Positions 7,605-15,417 of a stretch of DNA of 15,446 bases are shown here, piece after piece. Under the pieces are notes generated by a model that was not told where the DNA came from, made no database searches, and worked only from the letters and a program-made list of their open reading frames with translations. The translations under genes and the position numbers were made by a program. Position 1 is the stretch's first letter, and each line of letters starts with the position of its first letter. Origin of the DNA: CAZOOR01 sp964581505 (GTDB taxonomy: Bacteria > Bacteroidota > Ignavibacteria > Kapaibacteriales > UBA2268); contig CAZOOR010000063.1 of the NCBI GenBank assembly GCA_964581505.1, forward strand, positions 1-15,446, written 5' to 3'.

Positions 7605-9521
7605 ATGAAAATTACATTCCCAAACGGCGACCTAAAAGAATTCCCAAACGGAACAAATGGTTATGAGATAGCAAAATCAATATCACCGCGTCTGGCAAAG
7701 GAAGCACTCGGTATTTTTCTTGACGGAGAAAAATATGATATTACGAGACCAATCGATGCTGATGCTACAATTGAAATAGTTACTTTTAAGGACGAAACTG
7801 GTAAGGAAATTTTTTGGCATTCATCAGCTCATTTGATGGCAGAGGCAATATCTATGTTGTATCCCGGTGCTAAATTCGGTGTAGGACCTGCAATCGAAAA
7901 CGGTTTTTATTATGATGTTGATTTGCCGGACGATACGAAACTCTCAATAGACGACCTTCCGGCAATTGAAAAGAAAATGCTTGAATTGGCAAAACGCAAT
8001 GCAGAATTTGAACGTATTGAAATTTCTTGGGAAGAGGCTATTGAGCATTGGAAAAAAGTTGGTGATGAGTATAAAGTGGAATTGCTTGAAGGTTTGAAGG
8101 GCGAGGAGATTAGTTTCTACAAGCAGGGTGATTTTATTGATTTATGTAGAGGAACGCATTTACCGAATACAGGTATGATTAAATATGTCAAATTATTATC
8201 TGTTGCCGGTGCTTATTGGCGTGGTGATTCCGATAGAAATCAGATGACAAGAATTTACGGTATTTCCTTTCCGAAGAAAAAAATGCTTGATGATTATCTT
8301 GAAATGCTGGAAGAGGCAAAGAAACGAGACCACAGAAAACTCGGTAGGGAGCTTGAATTATTTTTAATTAGTCCGAAAATCGGTAATGGGTTGCCCGTAT
8401 GGCTACCAAAGGGAACAACTGTCCGCAGACTGCTTGAACGCTACATTACAAAAGAATTGATTAAGCGGGGCTATCAGGAGGTTATTACGCCGCACATAGG
8501 CAATTTGGATTTATATAGGACATCGGGGCATTATCCATATTATGCCGATTCACAGTTTGCGCCTATTACGGTAGAAGATGAAGAGTATTTACTCAAACCG
8601 ATGAACTGTCCTCATCATCATCAGATATATTCCTCGAAGTTACGTTCATATCGCGATTTGCCGGTGCGTTTGGCTGAGTTCGGTACTGTTTATAGATATG
8701 AACAGTCCGGCGAATTGACCGGTTTGACACGTGTTAGAGGATTTACACAAGATGATGCTCACATATATTGCGCTCCCGAACAATTGAAGGACGAGCTGAA
8801 AAGTACAATTGAATTAACGCAATTGGTATTCAAGACATTTGATATGGAAGTCAGAACACGTCTTTCTTTCCGTGATGACGATTCTGATAAATATGCAGGT
8901 TCGCAAGAACAATGGGCAAAGGCTGAGAGGGAAATAACTGAAGTTGCCGATGAAATGGGTTTAGATTACGATATAGGTATTGGCGAGGCGTCATTCTATG
9001 GACCCAAAATTGATTTTATCGTCAAAGATGCGATTGGCAGAAAATGGCAGCTCGGGACTGTACAGGTAGATTATGTAATGCCGGAAAGATTTAAACTTGA
9101 ATATATTGGTTCTGATAATCAGCCGCATACACCTGTTATCATTCATCGCGCTCCGTTCGGTTCTTTGGAAAGATTTATGTCAATACTTATTGAGCATTAT
9201 GCAGGTAATTTCCCGTTTTGGTTGGCACCCGTGCAGATTAAAGTCTTACCTATTGGCGGCAATCAGTATCAGTATGCCGAAGAGTTAAAAGCAAAATTTG
9301 ATGAAGCCGGATTTAGAACGGAAATAGATTTGCGAAGCGAAAAGATTAACAGGAAGATTGCGGAGTCGGAACAGCAAAAGATTCCTTATGCTGTTATTGT
9401 CGGTCAGAAAGAATTAGATGAACAAAAGATTTCGTTAAGAGAACATGGTAAGGGTGATATAGGGCAGTTTACCCTTGATGAAGCGCTTAATATGTTCAAT
9501 GGAATGAATGAACCGTATTAG
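7605..9521 (+). CDS. thrS: Threonyl-tRNA synthetase
   Basis: Threonyl-tRNA synthetase attaches threonine to tRNA-Thr in the cytoplasm and edits mis-charged serine. The 638 residues are full length and include every expected domain. A TGS domain occupies residues 1-61. The editing domain has HSSAH (His72, His76) and CRGTH (Cys181, His185). The class II catalytic core has zinc ligands Cys335, His386 and His514, motif 2 at YRYEQSGELTGLTRVRGF (363-380), motif 3 at HRAPFGSLERF (514-524), and an anticodon-binding domain from about residue 540. The start fits the TGS fold. It lies 73 nt after the Memo gene and may be read through from that operon. No T-box-like leader is seen, nor is there room for one. 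The common neighbour infC does not follow; the gene instead meets a converging glycosyltransferase gene. Confidence 0.98.
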   Translation: MKITFPNGDLKEFPNGTNGYEIAKSISPRLAKEALGIFLDGEKYDITRPIDADATIEIVTFKDETGKEIFWHSSAHLMAEAISMLYPGAKFGVGPAIENGFYYDVDLPDDTKLSIDDLPAIEKKMLELAKRNAEFERIEISWEEAIEHWKKVGDEYKVELLEGLKGEEISFYKQGDFIDLCRGTHLPNTGMIKYVKLLSVAGAYWRGDSDRNQMTRIYGISFPKKKMLDDYLEMLEEAKKRDHRKLGRELELFLISPKIGNGLPVWLPKGTTVRRLLERYITKELIKRGYQEVITPHIGNLDLYRTSGHYPYYADSQFAPITVEDEEYLLKPMNCPHHHQIYSSKLRSYRDLPVRLAEFGTVYRYEQSGELTGLTRVRGFTQDDAHIYCAPEQLKDELKSTIELTQLVFKTFDMEVRTRLSFRDDDSDKYAGSQEQWAKAEREITEVADEMGLDYDIGIGEASFYGPKIDFIVKDAIGRKWQLGTVQVDYVMPERFKLEYIGSDNQPHTPVIIHRAPFGSLERFMSILIEHYAGNFPFWLAPVQIKVLPIGGNQYQYAEELKAKFDEAGFRTEIDLRSEKINRKIAESEQQKIPYAVIVGQKELDEQKISLREHGKGDIGQFTLDEALNMFNGMNEPY

Positions 9522-10639
9522 TTTTTTATTCTATCGAAGACTTGACCTTTCCATTCGATTTTCTTTTTTAGCACAAGGAAGGGGACAAAAGATTCGAGAA
9601 TAATAAAGAAAAGTACTCCGACAGGAATCCATTTTTTCAGCTCCTTCTTCTGCAAAATGTTGAAGGAGCTTCCTATTAACCAGTAATCCCAAAATATTCT
9701 GGAGAAAACAATAGCGGCAAGATAGAGCGGTTGCCAATAAATAATTGTTGAAATTACACCTAATATCAGTAATGCAGAAGAGATAATAAAAATTGCGGCA
9801 CGCCAACCGAGTGCCAGACCGCCGACTGCCCATCTATGTCTTTGTTTCAGGTATTCGCCAAATGTTTTGCAAGCGTAAGTATCTACATCGGAATCCTTAT
9901 GTGTAATATATCTAACCTGACTACCTGAGTTATGAACTGCCTGTAAGAGTGCTAAATCCTCGGTAACGGAAAATTGTATATTTTGATAACCACCTACCGC
10001 ATTGTAAGTACTGCGTCTGATGGATAAGTTATTGCCATAACAGCCGAGCGGTTGCCCGAGTCCGACACCTGCGCTTGCCATAGTATGGAGATAAGCCCAC
10101 TCAATTGCTTGGATTTTATCAAATATTCTATTGCCGAGAACATTAGTAAAAGATGCCACCAAACCGACATTGTTATCACTATACTGCGATGAAATTGTTT
10201 CAATCCAATGTTCACCAACAATACAGTCGGCATCTGTAAACATAATTATATCTCCCTGTGAATGATTAATACCTGCCTGCAATGCACCTGGTTTGCCTTG
10301 TAAATTCTGTTTTTGAGATTCGTTTTCTATGTTTACTACTTTGAGATTAGGGATTTCATTTTGTAATTGTTGTAGAATATTTAAGGTATTATCATTTGAG
10401 CGGTCATTAACAGCAATAATTTCCAATTTATCATTTGGATATTTGTTTGCACTAATTGAACGAATACAGTCGGCAATATGGATTTCCTCATTTCGAGCAG
10501 GAACAATAACGGAGACATAGAATTTATCCGAATTATTAGTTGTTCTAATATTTCGATGTTCCTTGTACATACCTACAATGAAGATGATACTCCTCAATGC
10601 AAATATGGATATTGCCGCTATAGTTATGAAAATCAACAT
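9518..10639 (-). CDS. Membrane-bound family 2 glycosyltransferase
   Basis: A 373-aa membrane glycosyltransferase of the GT-A/GT2 type that adds sugars from a nucleotide donor to a lipid or polysaccharide acceptor at the inner membrane. An N-terminal hydrophobic helix (about 2-24) precedes the catalytic domain, which starts with VSVIVPARNEE (42-52). The key acidic residues are Asp79 (VNDRS), the DXD-type DAD (136-138) and TED (226-228). The QRHRW motif (266-270) is the Q-x-x-R-W signature of processive or ceramide-glucosyltransferase-like enzymes. Three C-terminal hydrophobic segments (about 279-300, 303-323, 339-357) and a WKGQ-type end follow. The acceptor and sugar cannot be told from sequence. 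It runs toward thrS and the stop codons overlap by 4 nt, so neither gene has a terminator of its own in between. It is divergent from the MATE gene. Alternative: a hydroxypropionate/carotenoid or hopanoid-linked transferase, all of which use this fold. Confidence 0.9.
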   Translation of the reverse strand: MLIFITIAAISIFALRSIIFIVGMYKEHRNIRTTNNSDKFYVSVIVPARNEEIHIADCIRSISANKYPNDKLEIIAVNDRSNDNTLNILQQLQNEIPNLKVVNIENESQKQNLQGKPGALQAGINHSQGDIIMFTDADCIVGEHWIETISSQYSDNNVGLVASFTNVLGNRIFDKIQAIEWAYLHTMASAGVGLGQPLGCYGNNLSIRRSTYNAVGGYQNIQFSVTEDLALLQAVHNSGSQVRYITHKDSDVDTYACKTFGEYLKQRHRWAVGGLALGWRAAIFIISSALLILGVISTIIYWQPLYLAAIVFSRIFWDYWLIGSSFNILQKKELKKWIPVGVLFFIILESFVPFLVLKKKIEWKGQVFDRIKN

Positions 10640-10670
10640 AAATATTTAACAAAGATTAACAAAATGTTTT

Positions 10671-10678
10671 CAAAATTA
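10671..10678 (-). promoter_or_regulatory. Candidate -7 element for the glycosyltransferase gene
   Basis: On the minus strand TAATTTTG matches TAnnTTTG exactly and lies 31 nt before the glycosyltransferase start. A TTTG (10698-10695) sits 16 nt further up, a shorter spacing than the usual 19-21, so the -33 part is weak. In such AT-rich sequence this could occur by chance. It is supported mainly by its position in the divergent gap 10640-10783. Confidence 0.35.
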
Positions 10679-10783
10679 TAGTTATTTTAAAATTCAAAGA
10701 TAAACTATTTATAATTTTTTGAGAAACAAAATAACGAAATTTCAACGAAATATTTAAAATGAAAAATAATTGAACCGGAACTG

Positions 10784-12133
10784 ATGAAAAAAGATATAGA
10801 TTTATTGAACAGTCCCATAGATTCGTCTTTGCGAAAATTCGCATTGCCCTTAGCAATAAGTTTTCTAATCCAGAATCTATATACTTGGGTAGATATGTAC
10901 TATGTGGGCAAATTAAGCAGTGATTCGCTTGCGGCAATAAGGATTAGCGGACAATTGATATTCCTGATGTTCTCGGTTGCAAGTGGATTTGCCATAGGTT
11001 CGGCAATTATTATTGCACGCAGGTTAGGCGAAGGGAAGCGTAAGGAAGCTGATTATACTGCATCACAATCAATATTATTTATGTTATTTATTTCGATTGT
11101 AGTAACAGCAATATTTGTATTTTTTACAGATGATATTGTGATGCTGATGAATTTAGATAAACGTGTAGCACCTTTGGTTGTTACATATATTCGCACAACT
11201 GCATTCGGAATACCTGCCACTTTTTTGATTTTTCATTTGAATTCGATTATAAGAGCATCAGGCAATTCTGTGTTTCCTATGGCAATATTGATAATATCAA
11301 ATGTAATTAATGCGGTGATTGCTCCTTTTTTCATATTCGGTATTGCATTTTTTCCCCGATTAGAAATTCAAGGTGCGGGTCTTTCGACTGCTATTGCACA
11401 AAATTTAGGATTAGTGCTGGCAATTGCCGGAGTATTGAAAGGCAAAGTGTCAATCAAGTTTGAGTTTAAAAATTTAAAGTTTGATTATAAAATGTATTGG
11501 AAAATTTTCAAGCTCGGATTTCCTGCCACATTGCAAATATTATCGGTAAGTGTAAATAAATTATTTATGATTACATTGGTAAATTCATTCGGCGTTACCG
11601 TTCTGACGTGTTATATGTTCGGCACAAGTATTGATATGATGGTGTTTATGTCTATTTTCGCAGTAGGAGCGGCAGTAGAAATAATTACCGGACAGAATTT
11701 AGGAGCCGGAAAGATTGATAGAATATTCGCCTACCATCGTTCGGCAATTAAGCAATTGTTTTTATTATTATTAGTATTTGCGCTGTTAATATTTATTTTT
11801 AGCAAATCATTTGTCGGAATCTTTATTGATGATTTCAAATTGATTTTAGAAATTGAAATATATTTACGAATTGCTGTGTTTGCCTACATTCCTTTTGCAG
11901 TTGGCATTATTTCGTTACGAGTGATAAGCGGCTCGGGTGATTATTTTAGGAGTTTCCGTTTGGTAGCATTAACATTTTTTGCAATTCAGCTGCCTTTTGC
12001 GTATATTTTATCCGAATATACGTCGCTTTCTTATTATGGGATATGGTATGCGATATTTGTCAGTCATATTGTCTTTGCCCTGATGGCGATTGTTTCGCTT
12101 AGAAGAAAAAGATGGCTCAAAACAATTGTATAA
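10784..12133 (+). CDS. MATE family efflux transporter
   Basis: A 449-aa integral membrane protein of the MATE (NorM/DinF-type) family, which exports organic cations, drugs or metabolites in exchange for sodium ions or protons. It has about twelve hydrophobic segments in two related halves. The family's opening signature is clear: a short cytoplasmic start, then KFALPLAISFLIQNLYTWVD (residues 18-37) with VGKLSSDSLAA just after it. Later family features include ARRLGEGKRKEAD at the first cytoplasmic loop, a matching GQNLGAGKIDR loop in the second half, and ASGNS/GAGLSTAIAQN. The length is normal for the family. The substrate cannot be inferred. It starts opposite the GT2 gene. The secreted beta-propeller gene follows 13 nt after its stop, so those two are likely one transcript. 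The Shine-Dalgarno is poor (CCGGAA). Confidence 0.95.
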   Translation: MKKDIDLLNSPIDSSLRKFALPLAISFLIQNLYTWVDMYYVGKLSSDSLAAIRISGQLIFLMFSVASGFAIGSAIIIARRLGEGKRKEADYTASQSILFMLFISIVVTAIFVFFTDDIVMLMNLDKRVAPLVVTYIRTTAFGIPATFLIFHLNSIIRASGNSVFPMAILIISNVINAVIAPFFIFGIAFFPRLEIQGAGLSTAIAQNLGLVLAIAGVLKGKVSIKFEFKNLKFDYKMYWKIFKLGFPATLQILSVSVNKLFMITLVNSFGVTVLTCYMFGTSIDMMVFMSIFAVGAAVEIITGQNLGAGKIDRIFAYHRSAIKQLFLLLLVFALLIFIFSKSFVGIFIDDFKLILEIEIYLRIAVFAYIPFAVGIISLRVISGSGDYFRSFRLVALTFFAIQLPFAYILSEYTSLSYYGIWYAIFVSHIVFALMAIVSLRRKRWLKTIV

Positions 12134-12146
12134 TTAATATGATGAA

Positions 12147-13193
12147 ATGATAATGAAGAAATTATTTGTAATATTATTGTTATTTCCACTGTTCCTTATT
12201 GCAAAAGAGAAGAATATAGTTGATATTTCCGATACAAATGTAAAGAAAAATTATTGTGCCGTTGAGCTTAATTCTCAAGGTGTTCTCTATGTTTCTGCTT
12301 ATGATTATGATGGGGGAGGGGTTTATAAATCTTCATTATTGAAAAGTAATAATCATTTTGAAACAATCTATGATAATAAAGAAGTGTTTTTATTTTCGCT
12401 CAAAATTCTGGATTTCAATTCAAGTACAACAAGTGATGATATAATTCTTGCCGGCGGTTACTTATCAAAATGCTTATGCGGAGTTTTGTTAAGACGTGAT
12501 AATGTTAGCGGGCAATGGCGGGAAATATATTTTGATGATATTGATAATCCTTTTGTATCAAATATTTTTTCGATTTCAACAAATACAAATAATCGGAGGA
12601 ATAGTTTTAGCCGAATATTTCTTGGTTGTACTAATGGAATTATCTATTATTCAGATGATAATGCAATATCTTTCAAGAAAGCAAATATTACGGCAGGTAA
12701 TAGCTTGATAAAAAAAATATCATTTGTAAACAAATCCACAGGTTATGCAATTATTGGGAAAGATAGATTTTTAATTAATCAATTGTACAAGACAAGTGAT
12801 AGCGGTAGGACTTGGAAAAAAGTAATAGATTTTTCTAACGATTATATTGCCATTAATGATATTAGTGTTTCGGGTGATACTGTTCTGCTTGTAGGTTCGC
12901 AACTGACAAAGGGGATATTGTTGTTTTCTATAAACGCAGGAAAGACATTTGTAAATATAAAATATATGAATAGTATAGAATATCCACGTGCCTTAATATC
13001 GGGGAGTTTGTCGGATAAATCTATTTATGCTGTTGATGAAGCAGGAGCTGTTTTTAAAAACGAGACAGATATATATATATCCCAAAAAGTAGCAGAAGGA
13101 ATAAAATCCGAAAAATTTATGAACGCCTATTTTAATAAGAAAATTATTTTAATATATGGGTTTGATGGAAAAATATATAAATTTGACAAGTAG
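12147..13193 (+). CDS. Secreted BNR/YCF48-type beta-propeller protein
   Basis: A 348-aa exported protein of unknown role. The N-terminus is a clean signal peptide: MKK, then a hydrophobic core LFVILLLFPLFLIA, with likely cleavage after residue 19. No lipobox cysteine is present, so a soluble periplasmic or secreted protein is expected. The rest is beta-rich and contains Asp-box (BNR) motifs: SDSGRTW (217-223) is canonical, while SINAGKTF (261-268) and SDDNAISF (169-176) are degenerate. Phrases such as FVNKSTGYAII (193-203) are typical of YCF48-like and sialidase-type propellers. No catalytic signature of a sialidase is seen, so an enzymatic role is not claimed. Met3 (12153) is an alternative start and gives the more usual MKK beginning. 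It lies 13 nt after the MATE gene, which suggests co-transcription. The coding sequence is more AT-rich than its neighbours. Confidence 0.8.
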   Translation: MIMKKLFVILLLFPLFLIAKEKNIVDISDTNVKKNYCAVELNSQGVLYVSAYDYDGGGVYKSSLLKSNNHFETIYDNKEVFLFSLKILDFNSSTTSDDIILAGGYLSKCLCGVLLRRDNVSGQWREIYFDDIDNPFVSNIFSISTNTNNRRNSFSRIFLGCTNGIIYYSDDNAISFKKANITAGNSLIKKISFVNKSTGYAIIGKDRFLINQLYKTSDSGRTWKKVIDFSNDYIAINDISVSGDTVLLVGSQLTKGILLFSINAGKTFVNIKYMNSIEYPRALISGSLSDKSIYAVDEAGAVFKNETDIYISQKVAEGIKSEKFMNAYFNKKIILIYGFDGKIYKFDK

Positions 13194-13302
13194 AATTCCA
13201 ATAGAAATCCCCTATTATGTTAATTAATCTAAAAATTTCAATTTTCAAATTTTTGTTAAAAAACGTAATTTTTATAAAAAACAGCGATATTTTAAAAAAA
13301 AG

Positions 13303-13330
13303 TTGAAAAATTTATTAATACTTGTATAAT
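13303..13330 (+). promoter_or_regulatory. Candidate sigma70-like promoter in the long leader
   Basis: TTGAAA (13303-13308) and a perfect TATAAT (13325-13330) are separated by 16 nt, close to the general bacterial -35/-10 layout. Transcription would start near 13337, almost at the start of the 24-codon ORF and about 290 nt before the next large gene. The window's other promoter candidates follow the Bacteroidota TAnnTTTG form, so this element is less certain in that host. TATAAT also arises easily by chance in AT-rich DNA. Confidence 0.35.
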
Positions 13331-13338
13331 AAGGACTT

Positions 13339-13413
13339 ATGAAGAAACAACTGTCGTATATAAGAAAAATAATAAAAAAAAGTGATATTTTTTTGAGACA
13401 CTTTTCGAGTTAA
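13339..13413 (+). CDS. Possible 24-codon leader peptide
   Basis: An ATG preceded by AAGGA (13331-13335, only 3 nt away) opens a 24-codon frame ending at TAA. The peptide is strongly basic at first (MKKQLSYIRKIIKKSD) and ends IFLRHFSS. It has no run of a single amino acid that would suggest a classic amino-acid attenuator, and no hydrophobic stretch typical of a toxin. If the promoter at 13303-13330 is used, the mRNA would be nearly leaderless and the Shine-Dalgarno would not be transcribed in full. It could be chance or a short regulatory peptide. Confidence 0.2.
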   Translation: MKKQLSYIRKIIKKSDIFLRHFSS

Positions 13414-13483
13414 TGTGTCATATATATAGAGATAATGTAAAAACAAAAAAAGAAAAGTTTTTTACGGATAATTATTGAGAGAA

Positions 13484-13496
13484 TGTTCTTTGACAA
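13484..13496 (+). promoter_or_regulatory. boxA-like antitermination element
   Basis: TGTTCTTTGACAA closely matches boxA, the RNA site bound by NusB/NusE that protects rRNA leaders (and some CRISPR leaders) from early termination. The Bacillus form begins TGTTCTTTGAAAA. It is followed by ATCGGGAG and lies 130 nt before the start codon of the 563-aa gene, in the same orientation and within a long untranslated stretch. No 16S gene or CRISPR repeat follows. The embedded TTGACA could instead be read as a -35 box, but no good -10 lies 16-18 nt after it (TAACGC at 17 nt). Confidence 0.45.
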
Positions 13497-13626
13497 TCGG
13501 GAGAAAAAGATTTAACGCTTAAACTAATATTATTATAATATATATAATATTTTGTAGAAGCAAAAGATTTTATTATTTTGAAAATCGCAACTAAGTACAT
13601 TTATTATTTCAATTAAAGGTTATTGA

Positions 13627-15318
13627 ATGCAGATTAAAGGTTCTAGAATTTTGTTATTAGGCGGATGGGGTTTGGTCGGAGCGGCAATAAGTCGCGAGCT
13701 GATGAAATACTCACCATCGAGAATCTACATCTCATCATTAAAGCAACACGAAGCGGAAGAAGCGGTAGAAGATTTACGCAAGGAATACAGCGATGTTGCT
13801 CCTGAAACATTTCAACCGTTATGGGGCAATATCTTTACACGGATAGAGTGGAAAGACAAGTTCTGGGGTGATGTTTTGAAAGATGCAGAAGCAAGGAAAG
13901 GTGTGATAAGTGATATTTACGACAACTTATCAGATGATATTATGAAGCAGTCGGCTTTGAATGGTTTTATTACAGAGGCGAAACCGGACTTAGTGATTGA
14001 TTGTATCAATACTGCTACGGCTATCGCTTATCAGGATATTTATAATACGGTCAATGCTGTACGCAGAGAGATTAACGCCGGCGAACTTAGTGATGAAGTT
14101 ATTGAACGAATGATGTCAAGTGATTATATTCCGCAATTAATCAGACATATTCAGATATTCTACAAATCACTGGTTGATAACAAAGTGAATATGTATCTGA
14201 AAATCGGAACAAGTGGGACCGGTGGAATGGGCTTGAATATACCCTATACACACAGTGAAGAAAGACCGTCTCGTGTTCTATTGGCAAAATCAGCTGTTGC
14301 CGGGGCGCAAACATTGTTGCTTTTCCTTATGGCACGTACACCTAACGGACCTCTGGTTAAGGAAATTAAGCCGACAGCAACAATTGCTTGGAAAAAAATT
14401 GCTTATGGAAAAATTTATAAAAAAGGTCAGCCAATTAAATTGGTTGATATGAAACCTGATGAAGCGAGAGAAGTAGGAAGTACTTTTAATTTTAATGATG
14501 ATGCGGGAATCGAAGAACTTGGCAAGGATTTTGAGTCTGTTTTTATTGATACAGGCGAGAACGGTATATTTTCGAGAGGAGAGTTCGAGGCAATTAGTGC
14601 TTTGGGTCAAATGGAAATAGTAACACCGGAAGAAATTGCCACTTATACTGTACACGAAATCAGAGCAGGCAATACGGGCAGAGATGTTCTAAACGCACTT
14701 GATGCTTCGACACTTGGACCTACATATCGCGGTGGATGGCTAAAGCATTTTGCCGTTGATAAAATAAAGAAATTGGAAAAAGAACACGATGTAAATAGTG
14801 TTGCCTTTGAGTTATTGGGACCGCCGAGACTTTCCAAATTGTTGTATGAAGCACATTTGTTGAAAAGAGCGGTCGGTAGTTATCGTAAGGTATTGGATAC
14901 ATCGGCGGAAGAACTTGCAAATATGTGTCAGAATGTTGTACTTGAAGACAAGGAATTTAGGTCGCAAATGCTGTCAATCGGCTTGGTTATTTTGCTAAAT
15001 GACGGTAAAAAATATTTGCGAGGTAAGGTAGTGAAAATTCCTGTCAATATGGGTGAAACGGAATTAGATATGACAGAAGAAAAAGTGGATACATGGTGCA
15101 ATGAAGGTTGGGTAGATTTGAGAGCGAAGAACTTTGTTTCTTGGCAGGATAGAATAAGAAAGATTATGGAAGAAACCCAATCATATCCCCAAGATGACAC
15201 AAGTTCGCGATATGCTTTCAATATGGACTATTGGGAGAATTTTGAGACAATAGATGAAGGAAAAATAATCGGCTGGGTCTTTGAGCATGAGGATAAGGGC
15301 TGGCGATTTAAGCGTTAA
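13627..15318 (+). CDS. Large Rossmann-fold (SDR-like) protein, function unknown
   Basis: A 563-aa soluble protein. The N-terminus is a nucleotide-binding Rossmann start: ILLLGGWGLVGAAISREL (8-25), with Gly12, Gly15 and Gly18 in the G-x-x-G-x-x-G spacing of extended short-chain dehydrogenases/epimerases. A second Rossmann strand, KPDLVIDCINTATAIA (119-134), and a strand ending in YLKIGTSGTGGMGLNIPYTHS (190-210) follow, as in NAD(P)-dependent sugar-nucleotide enzymes. Ser196, Tyr207 and Lys221 could form the catalytic set, but Tyr and Lys are 14 residues apart rather than four, so the standard YxxxK signature is missing. The C-terminal half (about 290-563) has no motif I recognise and makes the protein nearly twice the usual SDR length. 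There is no signal peptide or membrane segment. An AAAGG (13615-13619) seven nt upstream supports the start. It has its own long leader and appears to be transcribed alone. Confidence 0.85.
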   Translation: MQIKGSRILLLGGWGLVGAAISRELMKYSPSRIYISSLKQHEAEEAVEDLRKEYSDVAPETFQPLWGNIFTRIEWKDKFWGDVLKDAEARKGVISDIYDNLSDDIMKQSALNGFITEAKPDLVIDCINTATAIAYQDIYNTVNAVRREINAGELSDEVIERMMSSDYIPQLIRHIQIFYKSLVDNKVNMYLKIGTSGTGGMGLNIPYTHSEERPSRVLLAKSAVAGAQTLLLFLMARTPNGPLVKEIKPTATIAWKKIAYGKIYKKGQPIKLVDMKPDEAREVGSTFNFNDDAGIEELGKDFESVFIDTGENGIFSRGEFEAISALGQMEIVTPEEIATYTVHEIRAGNTGRDVLNALDASTLGPTYRGGWLKHFAVDKIKKLEKEHDVNSVAFELLGPPRLSKLLYEAHLLKRAVGSYRKVLDTSAEELANMCQNVVLEDKEFRSQMLSIGLVILLNDGKKYLRGKVVKIPVNMGETELDMTEEKVDTWCNEGWVDLRAKNFVSWQDRIRKIMEETQSYPQDDTSSRYAFNMDYWENFETIDEGKIIGWVFEHEDKGWRFKR

Positions 15319-15388
15319 TAATTTTTCGCTCGTTAGAAAGAAAATGATATATTTTTTTACAATAAATAATATTTTTTAATTAACATTA

Positions 15389-15405
15389 TGTGTTACAATT
15401 ACACA
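15389..15405. promoter_or_regulatory. Inverted repeat before the terminal gene, possible operator
   Basis: TGTGT (15389-15393) and ACACA (15401-15405) form a perfect 5-bp inverted pair around a 7-nt centre. The site abuts the Shine-Dalgarno of the gene starting at 15418 and includes a TACAAT (15394-15399) that could serve as a -10. The size resembles dimeric regulator sites such as those of the CRP/FNR family, but the half-sites do not match a known consensus well. It could also be chance. Confidence 0.25.
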
Positions 15406-15417
15406 AGGAGTTTTTTT

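Larger units (their letters stand above)
13194..13626 (+). other. 433-nt AT-rich leader region before the Rossmann-protein gene
   Basis: No convincing long gene fits here on either strand. The stretch is very rich in A and T and holds a promoter candidate (13303-13330), a possible 24-codon ORF (13339-13413), a short inverted pair GACAC/GTGTC (13397-13401 with 13415-13419), a boxA-like element (13484-13496) and an all-AT inverted pair (13231-13238 with 13247-13254). The upstream gene has no clear terminator. All recognisable signals point forward, toward the gene at 13627, so I read it as a long 5' leader. Confidence 0.5.

Noticed and set aside
13231..13254. Inverted repeat AAAAATTT/AAATTTTT after the propeller gene as a terminator
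   Set aside because: The stem is entirely A-T and no U run follows, so it would be too weak for intrinsic termination.
13472..13600. Minus-strand frame of about 42 codons starting at 13600 in the AT-rich leader
   Set aside because: Its translation is low-complexity (Ile, Tyr, Ser, Lys rich), has no ribosome-binding site and runs antisense to the boxA-like site. It is the kind of frame expected by chance.
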